A DNA stretch of 64,000 nt from Azolla caroliniana (taxonomy: Eukaryota; Polypodiophyta), in NCBI GenBank assembly GCA_043228905.1, contig JBHGNT010000004.1:9176001-9240000 (forward strand). The letters are read 5' to 3'. Position 1 is the first letter of the stretch; every line of letters begins with the position of its first letter. The notes under the pieces were generated by a model, which made no database searches, was not told the origin of the DNA, and saw only the letters and a list, made by a program, of their open reading frames with translations. The position numbers and the translations under genes were made by a program. Shown piece after piece: positions 42,024 through 52,619 of the stretch.

Positions 42024-42196
42024 ATGCCATGAAATAGTGGAAACAGCATGTAAAACTGAGGTTCACAACAATAGTGTTTTTGAACACTTGATGTAGCATA
42101 CTGCCATAATGTTACATCAAGTGCTGCATCAAGTGTTCAAAAACACTGTTGTTGTGAACCTCAGTTTTACATGTTGTTTCCACTATTTCATAGCAT
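42024..42196. repeat. Inverted repeat / foldback hairpin
   Basis: Arms of about 75 bp (42024-42099 and 42120-42196), nearly perfect complements: GAAATAGTGGAAACA pairs with TGTTTCCACTATTTC and GTTTTTGAACACTTGATG with CATCAAGTGTTCAAAAAC. Loop of about 20 bp. Placed just after the stop codon of the minus-strand gene. Could be a tiny MITE or a transcribed hairpin. Confidence 0.9.
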
Positions 42197-42222
42197 TTCA
42201 AATCATTGCCTAATTCAGTACA

Positions 42223-44790
42223 CTATTCCAAAAGAATAGGGTGGAGCTGATCTGAAGGAGATGTGATAGCAGAACTCTTACTTTCAGCCACGTTGGCAGC
42301 TATCTCCTCGTCTGTTGCAGCGTCATCAACACCAGACACATCATGTGCCGTCCTTAATCCACAAAATTCTACAATAACAAGGCAGCTATTTAGGATAGCT
42401 AATTAGCTACTTTACTAAACTATGGTAGTAGCTACGATAGCTAATTAGCTAGTACGATAGCTAATTAGCTACTTTCCTCAACTATGGTAGTAGGTAAGAT
42501 AGCTAATTAGCTACTATGGTAGCTAATTAGCTACTTTACTCAACTATGGTAGTAGCTAGGATAGCTAATTAGCTACTTTACTAACTATGGTAGTAGCTAG
42601 GATAGCTAATTAGCTACTTTACTCAACTATGGTAGTAACTAGCATAGCTAATTAGCTACTTTACTAACTATGGTAGTAGCTAGGACAGCTAATTAGCTAC
42701 TATGGTAGCTAATTAACTACTTTACTCAACTATGGTAGTAGCTAGGATAGCTAATTAGCTACTTTACTCAACTATGGTAGTAGCTAGGATAGCTAATTAG
42801 CTACTTTACTCAACTATGGTAGTAGCTAGGATAGCTAATTAGCTACTGGGATAGCTAATTAGCTACTTTTCTCAACTATGGTAATATCTAGGATAGCTAA
42901 TTAGCTACTAGGATAGCTAATTAGCTACTAGGATAGCTAATTAGCTACTTTCTCAACTATGTAGTAGCTAGGATAGCTAATTAGCTACTAGGATAGCTAA
43001 TTAGCTACTTTACACAACTATGGTACTAGCTAATTAGTTATGAGTAGCTAATTAGCTAGTAGCTAACTAGCTGCCAGTAGCTAATTAGCTGCCAGTAGGA
43101 TAGCTAATTAGCTAGTAGCTAACTAGCTGCCACTTAGCTAATTAACTACTGTAGTAAACTATGGCAGTAGCTAATTAGCTACTAGGATAGCTATTAGTTG
43201 CTTTAATCAACTATGGAAGTAGCTAATTAGCTGCCAGTAGGATAGCTAATTAGCTAGTAGCTATTTAGCTGCCACTTAGCTAATTAACTATTGTAGTAAA
43301 CTATGGCAGTAGCTAATTAGCTACTAGGATAGCTATTAGCTGCTTTAATCAACTATGGTAGTAGCTAATTAGCTACAACGATAGCAACAAAATAGTTTCC
43401 ATACTTTTTACGGCTTAGCTAATTAGAAGGGACTAAGCTTACTAGCTACAGTATGGTATACCTGTTAGTTTTCTCCACTCATTTGGTAGAGTTGTACTGC
43501 AATCTACCAAATAGAATGCAGCAATTCGATAGGCATATTGAAAACAAAGGAGATGGTATGTGTGGTTGCATGGTTGTAGGTGAACCAACAAAGACGTAGT
43601 TTTGTCCTCCATACCTAACCCGCAAGCGATGCAACGTGCTTGAACGGTCAATAAATCATTTTCTGGTTCTCCTTCATTTGGTAAGGGAGCAAGAATGTTC
43701 AGGTCCAAATCCTGTCTGCTCCTTACCATTCCCTCCACAAAATGTAGCTGCTTCTTAAAGCAGATAACTACCTGTTCTTGATGAATGTATTGTTCCTTCA
43801 ACGCAACAGAGAAATTTACCGATTAATTATTCCTGTCTGAGAAAGATACACCAACTTTGCTCAGGAATCGTTAACTTACTTGAAGCTTTTCCAAATTGTA
43901 ATCTGCAACAGTATTTACACCTAGAAGGTCCAGGTTCATTGAAAGAACCTGGATCTCTATTTGCAGTTGTATTTTACGCTGGGGATCTAGTGGCCCCTCT
44001 AATTCAAGCTCCTGTTGCGCAACCTATTCCAGATAATGCTTGATTAGCACATTTTACCCTTAAAGTTATTTATAACACAATCACATACCAACAAAAGAAT
44101 AGTTACCTGAATCTTATTTCTAATCGTTGTAACAGCGAAAGTAACTTTGCTCTCCATTGCAGAAGCCATTGTGGCTTTCTCTAAATCAGTCTTAAAAAAT
44201 GCCAATGTCTGACAGGCTTCATGGACATTTTTTAGCATATAGCTAACCAATGTCTCACCTGTATCATCGACATTGGCTTTCCTTGGGTGTCGGTGTTGTG
44301 TATGCCCCCGGTTTAGCCGGGAGTCGGCAGTTGCATCAACAGTTGCCATGCTCCAAAATCTGTCTATTTTTTGTGCCAAGGTCCCCATCTTTTGGCATCT
44401 TTCTATCGATGCCTCACCATAGACTGCCCAAGCTACCCTATACATTTCAGGATCTCTGGATTCCTTCGCTGTTTTGCAGTACTCATATGCAAATGCTCTA
44501 GCAAATGAAACTGACAACTCATTGTTGACTGGGATCTCCTGATGAACTTTCTGGTGCAGCCTCATGCAGTCATCGTACAAGTCGGCTCGTACATGCTTCA
44601 GCTTGACCTTGCCTTTGACTCTAGGCACTATATATATATTGTCATCTAGTCTACATCACTTATCAATTTATCACTTAGTACAGTAGGGTCAACACCCTTG
44701 AGTGACAGACCATAGGTGTTGTGGAAGTCCTCCTTTGTCTCGCAAAATTTTGCGAAGTTTAGCACTCTCAGATACGGAGGAACAAGCCAT
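42223..44790 (-). CDS. Four-exon gene with RING-like finger, unknown
   Basis: Exons on the minus strand: 44107-44790, 43880-44023, 43462-43795, 42223-42368. Borders are consensus-like (acceptor ATATTTCAG; donors CAG|GTAACT, CAA|GTAAGT, CAG|GTATAC; acceptor TTATTGTAG), and the frame carries over every junction to TAG at 42223-42225. Exon 1 begins inside a protein (WLVPPYLRVLNFAKFCETKE) and has one frameshift near 44640 before VPRVKGKVKLKHVRADLYDD. Exon 2 (VAQQELELEGPLDPQRKIQL) is helix- or coiled-coil-like. Exon 3 holds C-x2-C-x17-C-x-H-x2-H-x2-C (CIACGLG...CNHTYHLLC), a partial RING-type zinc site lacking a clear last pair. Function not recognised. The 5' exons are missing or repeat-buried. 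It may belong to the facing transposase element or be a captured host gene. Confidence 0.6.
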
Positions 44791-44799
44791 CTGAAATAT

Positions 44800-45575
44800 C
44801 AAATCAGAAATCAGAAATAGTGCAAAATCAGAATATGTCAGAATCAGAAATCGCAATCAACAACAACAGAAATAGTGCAAAATCATTAACTTAGCAAATC
44901 AGAAACCCCTTTCAGAAATTGCAATCAGATATTTCTAAACAGAAACCCTAATCATAATTTGTATTCAGAAATTTGAAATCAGAAACCCTAATCAAAATCT
45001 GTAATTAGAAGTTTGTAACCAGAAACCCTATTCAGAAATACTAATCAGAAATTTATAATCAAAAACCCTAATCAGAAATTTTAATCAGAAACCATAATCA
45101 GAAAATTGTAACCAGAAACAAAAACCCTAATCATAATTTGTATTCAGAAATTTGAAATCAAAAACCCTAATCAAAATCTATAATCAGAAGTTTGAAATCA
45201 AAAACCCTAATCAAAATCTGTAATCAGAAGTTTGTAACCAGAAACCCTATTCAAAAATTCTAATCAGAAATTTATAATAAAAAACCCTAATCAGACATTT
45301 CAATCAGAAACACTAATAAAAAATTTCAATCACAAACCCTAATCAGAAATTCTAATCACAAATTTATAAAGAAAAACCCTATTCATAAATTCTAATATGT
45401 AATCAAAATCTGTAACCAGAAACCCTATTCATAAATTATAATCAGAAATTTATAATAAAAAACCCTAATCAGAAATTTCAATCAGAAACCCTAATCAGAA
45501 ATTTCAATCACAAACCCTAATCAGAAATTTATAAACAGAAACCCTAATCAGAAATTTTAATCAGAAACCCCAATC
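44800..45575. repeat. CAGAAACCCTAAT minisatellite
   Basis: Irregular array of units such as AATCAGAAACCCTAATCAGA and AAATTTGTAAT variants, about 30 copies of the AAACCCTAAT core. The core contains the plant telomere hexamer plus one base, but the units are not telomeric TTTAGGG repeats. No coding frame. Confidence 0.85.
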
Positions 45576-45592
45576 TATTTGTTAAACGGAAT

Positions 45593-48500
45593 GGCCAAAA
45601 CAACACTTTTTGCGGGTAAATGCAGAGTAAGCATTGAAACTCTAGGAGTTCCGCTACCATGGAAAGGTGGTACTATGACAGAATCATATGCCCCCTTCAC
45701 ACTCCTAAATGGTAGTATTGCACAAAGTGTAGCTGTTACCGACAACAAGAATAAGGATACAAGAAATCTGAAGGGCGATGGAATGTAAGTACTTATAATA
45801 GCATAAGACACAATATTGCTTTTTGTTTATGTTTTTGCCATTGTTAAAAACAAAAAATAGTTTTAGCCAAAACAACACTTTTTGCTGGTGAATGTAGAGT
45901 AAGCATTGAATCTCTACAAGTTCAGCTACCACTAAAAGATGGTACTATGACAAAATCCTATGGCCCCTTCACACTCCCAAAGGGTAGTATTGCACGAAGT
46001 GTAGTTGTGACCGACAACAAGAATAAGGATAGAAGAAATTTGAAGGGCGATGGAATGTAAGTACTTATAATAGCATAAGACAAAATTAAACATATATACA
46101 TTATAATAGCATAACACAAAATATTCTTTTTTGTTTATGTATTTGCCATTCTTAAAAACAGAAAATTGTTTTAGCCAAAACAACAGTTTTTTGCTGGTAA
46201 ATGCAGAGCGAGCATTGAAACTCTACGAGTTCTGCTGGCACGGAATGGTGGTACTATGACAAAATCCTATGCCCCCTTCACACTCACAAAGGGTAGTATT
46301 GCACGAAGGGTAGCTGTGACCGATAACAAGAATAAGGATACAAGAAATTTGAAGGGCTATGACAAAATCCTATGCCCCCTTCACACTCACAAAGGGTAGT
46401 ATTGCACGAAGGGTAGCTGTGACGGATAACAAGAATAAGGATAGAAGAAATTTGAAGGGCGATCGAATGTAAGTACTTATAATAGCATAAGACCAAATTA
46501 AACATATATACATTATAATAGCATAACACAAAATATTCTTTTTTGTTTATGTATTTGCCATTCTTAAAAACAGAAAATTGTTTTAGCCAAAAGAACAGTT
46601 TTTTGCTGGTGAATGCAGAGTGAGCATTGAAACTCTACGAGTTCTACTGGCACGAAATGGTGGTACTATGACAAAATCCTATGCCCCCTTTATACTCACA
46701 TAGGGTAGTATTGCACGAAGGGTAGTTGTGACCGATAACAAGAATAAGGATACAAGAAATTTGAAGGGTTGTGACAAAATCGTATGCCTCCTTCACACTT
46801 ACAAAGGGTAGTATTGCATGAAGGGTAGCTGTGACGGATAACAAGAATAAGGATACAAGAAATTTGAAGGGCTATGAAAGATAAGTACTTATAATAGCGT
46901 AAGACACAATAAAACATACATATATTATAATAGCATAACACAAAATATTCTTTTTTGTTTATGTTTTTGCCATTGTTCAAAACAAAAAATTATTGTAGCC
47001 AAAAAACACTTTTTGTTGGTGAATGCAAAGAAAGCATTGAAACTCTACGATTTCTGCTAACACGGAATGGTGGTACTATGATAAAATCCTATGCCCTCTT
47101 CACACTCACAAAGGGTAGTATTGCACGAAGGGTAGCTGTGACCGACAACAAGAATAAGGATACAAGAAATTTGAAGGGCGATGGAAGGTAAGTACTTATA
47201 ATAGAATAAGACACAATAAAAAATACATACATTATAATAGCAAAACAAAAAATATTCTTTTTTGTTTATGTTTTTGCCATTGTTAAAAACAAAAAATAAT
47301 TTTAGCCAAAACAACACTTTTTGTTGGTGAATGTAGAGTAAGCATTGAAACTCTACGAGTTCTGTTACCACGGAATGGTGGTACTATGACAAAATCCTAT
47401 GCCCCCTTCACACTCCCAAAGGATAGTATTGCACGAAGGGTAGCTGTGACTAACAACAAGAATAAGGATAGAAGAAATTTGAAGGGCGATGGAAGGTAGG
47501 TACTTTTAATAGGATAAGACACAATGAAACATTCATACATTATAATAGCATAAGACACAATATTCTTTTTTGGGTGGTGAATGCAGAGTGAGCACTGGAA
47601 CTCTACGAGTTCAGTTGCCATGAAGGGAAAATACTTTTGCAAAATTGTTGGCCCCCATCACACTCACAGAGGGTAGTACTGCATGAAATTTGAAGGACGA
47701 TGGAAGGTAAGTACTTATAGTAGGATAACACACAATAAGAGATACATACATTATAATAGCATAAGACATAATATTCTTTTTTTTAATTATGTTTTTGCCA
47801 TTGTTAAAAGCAAAAAATTGGTGGGAGAGGCAAAAGCGTATTGATTCTAAAGATGCTAAAGATTGTGTGGAGGAGGATGTTGTAGAAGTGGTGATGGAGA
47901 CCAACTCTATGTTAGCAACTTTTGATAGGTTTTGTGATCGTGGTGTTATTTTGTATTTCACCAGGAAACTTCCTTTGGTATTATGGATTAAGCAGTGGTT
48001 AAATTCATTCATAATGCCCAATTGTGTTGAGGATATGTATGTGGTTCCAAGAGGTTTCTATAATGTAGTATTGCACGAAGGGTAGTTGTGACCGACAATA
48101 AGAATAAGGATACAAGAAATTTGAAGGGTGATGGAAGGTCAGTACTTATAATAGCATAAGACATAGTAAAACATACATACATTATAATAGCATAAGACAC
48201 AATATTCTTTCTTGTTTATGTTTTTGCCATGGTTAAAAACAAAAAATTGTTTTAGCTAAAACAACACTTTTTGCTGGTAAATGCAGAGTAAGCATTGAAA
48301 CTCTAGGAGTTCCGCTACCATGGAAAGGTGGTACTATGACAGAATCATATGCCCCCTTCACACTCCCAAATGGTAGTATTGCACAAAGTGTAGCTGTGAC
48401 CGACAACAAGAATAAGGATACAAGAAATCTGAAGGGCGATGGAATGTAAGTACTTATAATAGCATAAGACACAATATTGTTTTTTGTTTATGTTTTTGCC

Positions 48501-49240
48501 ATTGTTAAAAACAAAAAATAGTTTTAGCCAAAACAACACTTTTTGCTGGTGAATGTAGAGTAAGCATTGAATCTCTACGAGTTCAGCTACCACGAAAAGA
48601 TGGTACTATGACAAAATCCTATGGCCCCTTCACACTCCCAAAGGGTAGTATTGCACGAAGTGTAGTTGTGACCGACAACAAGAATAAGGATAGAAGAAAT
48701 TTGAAGGGCGATGGAATGTAAGTACTTATAATAGCATAAGACAAAATTAAACATATATAGATTATAATAGCATAACACAAAATATTCTTTTTTGTTTATG
48801 TATTTGCCATTCTTAAAAACAGAAAATTGTTTTAGCCAAAAGAACAGTTTTTTGCTGGTGAATGCAAAGTGAGCATTGAAACTCTATGAGTTCTGCTGGC
48901 ACGGAATGGTGGTACTATGATAAAATCCTATGCCCCCTTCACACTCACAAAGGGTAGTATTGCACGAAGGGTAGCTGTGACCGACAACAAGAATAAGGAT
49001 ACAAGAAATTTCAAGGGAGATGGAAGGTAAGTACTTATAATAGCACAAGACACAATAAAACAATCATACATTATAATAGCATAAGACACAATATTCTTTT
49101 TTGGGTGGTGAATGCAGAGTGAGCACTGGAACTCTACGAGTTCAGTTGCCATGAAGGGAAAATACTTTTGCAAAATTGTTGGCCCCCATCACACTCACAG
49201 AGGGTAGTACTACATGAAATTTGAAGGATGATGGAAGGTA
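45593..49240 (+). repeat. Tandem array of exon-like 190-bp units
   Basis: Twelve units, starting at about 45593, 45867, 46175, 46587, 46999, 47306, 47571 (short), 47817 (replaced by LINE sequence), 48256, 48538, 48836 and 49100 (short). Each begins after TTTTAG, encodes KTTLFAGECRVSIETLRVLL-type sequence, then SYAPFTLTKGSIARRVAVTD and NKNKDTRNLKGDG, and ends at a donor-like GTAAGTACTTATAATAGC. Spacers of 80-120 bp look like short introns (TATTCTTTTTTGTTTATG). The exon length of 190 bp is not a multiple of three, so head-to-tail splicing of units would break the frame. 45593-46175 and 48256-48836 are near copies, showing a larger duplication. Protein not recognised. Confidence 0.85.
47817..48069 (+). 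pseudogene. LINE ORF1 fragment inside the array (carries an empty site)
   Basis: Begins GTGGGAGAGGCAAAAGCGTA as at 49351, lacks about 135 bp present there, then runs GATGTTGTAGAAGTGGTGAT straight into GGAGACCAACTCTATGTTAG, which in the main LINE copy lies 4.5 kb further on at 54042. Translation SMLATFDRFCDRGVILYFTR, then LPLVLWIKQWLNSFIMPN. It returns to array sequence at TAGT near 48065-48069. It therefore shows the LINE before foldback insertion. Confidence 0.88.
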
Positions 49241-49336
49241 AGTACTTATAGTAGGATAACACACAATAAGAGATACATACATTATAATAGCATAAGACAC
49301 AATATTCTTTTTTTTTTTATGTTTTTGACATTGTTA

Positions 49337-49554
49337 AAAGCAAAAAATTGGTGGGAGAGGCAAAAGTGTATTGATTCTACAAAACATGAGAAAATATCAT
49401 ATGATGCTATTCTTGGTGGGAAAGATGTTATTGGAGATGATTATGATATTGATAGTAGTAGTGATTTTGTTAAGGCTTTGCTTTCTGATTTTATGGAAAA
49501 AACTGACAAAGATGCTAAAGATTGTGTGGAGGAGGATGTTGTAGAAGTGGTGAT
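49337..49554 (+). pseudogene. LINE ORF1, first part
   Basis: Open frame NWWERQKCIDSTKHEKISYD, ILGGKDVIGDDYDIDSSSDF and AKDCVEEDVVEVV, cut at GTGGTGAT by the foldback element and resuming at 54039. No start codon is clear. N-terminal to the DUF4283-like domain. Confidence 0.8.
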
Positions 49555-50869
49555 AATACCTTTGCATTCACAAGTGGAAGGATTGCGCATTCCACTTATA
49601 GATTCCTTTTATAATCTTGCGATTTTAGACAATTTCCAAAAACTTGATACACTAGTATCACATGTTTTAAATAGCATGTAAATTTTGCTAATTTTTTGAG
49701 ATTTAACAAATTTCAAAATGATAATTTCTAAAATTGAATAGTTTAGGGATAATGTTTAAAGGTTGATGGTTTGCAGATATGAAATGTAGTTAACTTAAAG
49801 AAAATCACAATTATGGTCAACTCAAGGCACAAGTTAAGATTAATGGTTTCACCGTCTTGAGAAGATTAAGGTTACATCTATTGTTAGACTTGAAAATGTT
49901 TTAAGTATAAAAGGTAATATTGCAATCCTTAATGTCATCATCTATAAATTAGTGCTCATTAACATCCATAAATTCACAACTCAAGAAATGTAGACAATAT
50001 TTATAAACAATTTTGATAAATCCACAACTCCTAAAATGTAGACGATATTCATAAATTGTCAAACTTTAGATGTGAACATTAATATATCAATTTGAACATA
50101 ACACATAGTTATCAAGGTATCTACAATGTTATAATCTCCTTCCTTATAAGAATTCCCCTTCAAAATTTGTGAAGTAAATGGCATTTGCAAAGTTTAATTT
50201 CCATCAACACAATTATTAATGGTTTTCTTCTAATAAATGAAGCACATATTTACCATAAGGTATCTTGTTCTGCAACATACATCTTTAAAAAACCTCTTTT
50301 ATTTGAAAAACAACAAGAGTTTTAAACATGAACACGATATGTTGTATTGAATTGACGTAAAAAATAGAGTTTTCATCATAACTCTATACAATATATTGAA
50401 TTCATGTTCAAAGTTTTTTTACCGGATTTAAAAAATAATAATAATAATAAATTAAGCTTGAGTTCATAGAAAAACCAGATTTTTCATCACAATTCAATAC
50501 AATGTATCGAGTTCATGTTTAAAGTAATTTTTTCTAATTTTTAAAAAAACATTTTCAATTTGTTTCAAATTTTTTTATTTTTTTTCAATTTTTTTTTGTT
50601 TTTTTCAATTTTTTTATTTTTTTATTTTTTATGGAAATAATAATAATTTTAAACATGAACTCGATACATTGTATCGACTTGTGATAAAAACTCTGGTTTC
50701 TTCATCACTTATTAAAGCTCCAAAACAAAATTCTAAGACAGAGACGAAATTGGTACTAAGAGAGAAATATTAGTACTAAGAAGAATTTCAGGTGTAGAAC
50801 ACTTGAGAAAAGAAGAGAGAGAGAGAGAGTGAGAGAGAGAGAGGGACTGAGAGGGAATGATGATGACAT

Positions 50870-52500
50870 CAGTTAATCTACGGCGTATCGAGTTCATGCG
50901 TATCGAGTTCATGTTGAAAAGCTAACTTTTGTACATGCACTCGATACGCCTTTTCAACATGAACTCGAAACGGCGTATCGAGTTCATGTTTAAAGTTTTA
51001 TTTTGGATTGTTTTTTTTAAATAATTACATTTTTCCCTATTTTCTTTTGGTATTTTCTTTTTTTTGCTAAAAAATTTTGAGCTTTAATAAGTGATGAAAA
51101 TAATATTTCATATATTACAATGTATGGTCTAATGGTCAAGAGCTTGACCCATGTAGCATAAGGTCATGGGTTCGAGTCCTACCATATCATGACATGAACT
51201 AAGCTAGCTTTTTTACATGAACTCGATACGCCTTTTCAACATGAACTCGATACGCCGTATCGAGTTCATGTTTAAAGTTTTATTTCGTATTTTCTTTAAA
51301 AAATAATTACATTTTTTCCTATTTTATTTTGGTATTTTGTTTTTTTTTCTAAAAAACTTTAAGCTTTAATAAGTGATGAAAATAATATTTTGTGTATTAC
51401 AATGTATGGTCTAATGGTCAAGAGCTTGACTCATGTACCACAAGGTCGTGGGTTTGAGTCCTACCATATCATGACATGAACTCGATACACCTTTTCCACA
51501 TGAACTCGATACGCCGTATCGAGTTCATGTTTAAAGTTTTATTTCGGATTTCTTTTTAAAAATAATTACATTTTTTCCTATTTTATTTTGGTATTTTCTT
51601 TTTTTTTCTAAAAAACTTTGAGCTTTAGTAAGTGATGAAAATAATATTTTATGTATTACAATGTATGGTCTAATGGTCAAGAGCTTGACCCATGTGGCAT
51701 AAGGTCATGGGTTCGAGTCCTACCATATCATGACATGAACTAAGCTAAACTTTTTACATGAACTCGATACGTCTTTTCAACATGAACTCGATACGCCGTA
51801 TCGAGTTCATGTTGAAAAGCTAACTTTTTTACATGAACTCGATACGGCGTATCGAGTTCATGTTTAAAGTTTTATTTCGGATTTTTTTTTTTAAATAATT
51901 ACATTTTTTCCTATTTTATTTTGGTATTTTGTTTTCTTTTCTAAAAAACTTTAAGCTTTAATAAGTGATGAAAATAATATTTCAGTATTACAATGTATGG
52001 TCTAATGGTCGAGAGCTTAACCCATGTAGCATAAGGTCATGGGTTCTAGTCCTACCATATCATGACATGAACTAAGCTAACTTTTTTACATGAACTCGAT
52101 ACGCCTTTTCAAGATGAACTCGATACGGCGTATCGAGTTCATGTTGAAAAGCTAACTTTTTTACATGAACCCGATACGCCGTATCGAGTTCATCTTGAAA
52201 AGCTAACTTTTTTACATGAACCCGATACGGCGTATCGAGTTCATGTTGAAAAGCTAACTTTTTTACGTGAACTGGATACGGCGTATCGAGTTCATGTTTA
52301 AAGTTTTATTTCGGATTTTTTTTTTTAAATAATTACATTTTTTCCTATTTTAGTATGGTTTTTTTTTTTTTTTCCTAAAAAGAAATTGAGTTTTAATAAG
52401 TGATAAAAATAATATTTTATGTATTACAATGTATGGTCTAATGGTCAAGAGCTTGACCTATGTAACATAAGGTCATGGGTTCGAGTCCTACCATATCATG
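50870..52500. repeat. Core repeats: GAACTCGATACG palindromes and tRNA-like boxes
   Basis: Four to five tandem units of about 260-440 bp. Each has palindromes of the form ACATGAACTCGATACG / CGTATCGAGTTCATGT, a TTTAAAGTTTTATTTCGGAT segment, a T-rich tract, then AATAAGTGATGAAAATAATA and a tRNA-like segment. The palindrome half-site occurs dozens of times, in both orientations. Confidence 0.9.
51122..52497 (+). repeat. Five tRNA-like segments with A and B boxes
   Basis: At 51122-51187, 51404-51469, 51663-51728, 51995-52060 and 52431-52497. Each has TGGTCTAATGG, fitting the pol III A box TRGYNNANNNG, and about 33 bp later a B box GGTTCGAGTCC (GGTTTGAGTCC in the second, GGTTCTAGTCC in the fourth). 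The outer GTATGGT and ACCATAT can pair like an acceptor stem. Not full tRNA genes: the cloverleaf is poor and acceptor and T stem overlap. Confidence 0.72.
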
Positions 52501-52619
52501 ACATGAAAAGTTTAATTTTGGATTTTTTTTAAAAAATAATTAAATTTTTTTTCTATTTTATTTTGGTATTTTGTTTTTTTTCCTAAAACAAAATTGAGCT
52601 TTAATAAGTGATGAAAAAA

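Larger units (their letters stand above)
40930..43435. repeat. Satellite of the palindrome TAGCTAATTAGCTA
   Basis: About 2.5 kb dominated by TAGCTAATTAGCTA, a perfect 14-bp palindrome, joined by short variable linkers (CTACTAGGA, CTACCATGA, CTACTTTACTCAACTATGGTAG). Longer units of 40-60 bp recur at 42390-42960. It is interrupted by a coding-like block (41785-41925), a hairpin (42024-42196) and the last exon of the minus-strand gene (42223-42368). Its position in presumed introns of two convergent genes is notable. Confidence 0.93.

Noticed and set aside
40930-43435. CRISPR-like array
   Set aside because: The repeats are short palindromes with variable, related linkers in a plant genome; no spacers of constant length and no cas genes.
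44800-45575. Interstitial telomere array
   Set aside because: The unit is AAACCCTAATCAGA-like, not consecutive TTTAGGG/CCCTAAA repeats; only the core is shared.
45593-49240. One functional multi-exon gene built from repeated exons
   Set aside because: The unit is 190 bp, so joining successive units shifts the frame and meets stops. Several units are truncated or replaced by LINE sequence.
51122-52497. A cluster of functional tRNA genes
   Set aside because: The A and B boxes are good, but the acceptor and T stems overlap and no consistent anticodon arm forms. They are embedded in tandem units of a transposon.
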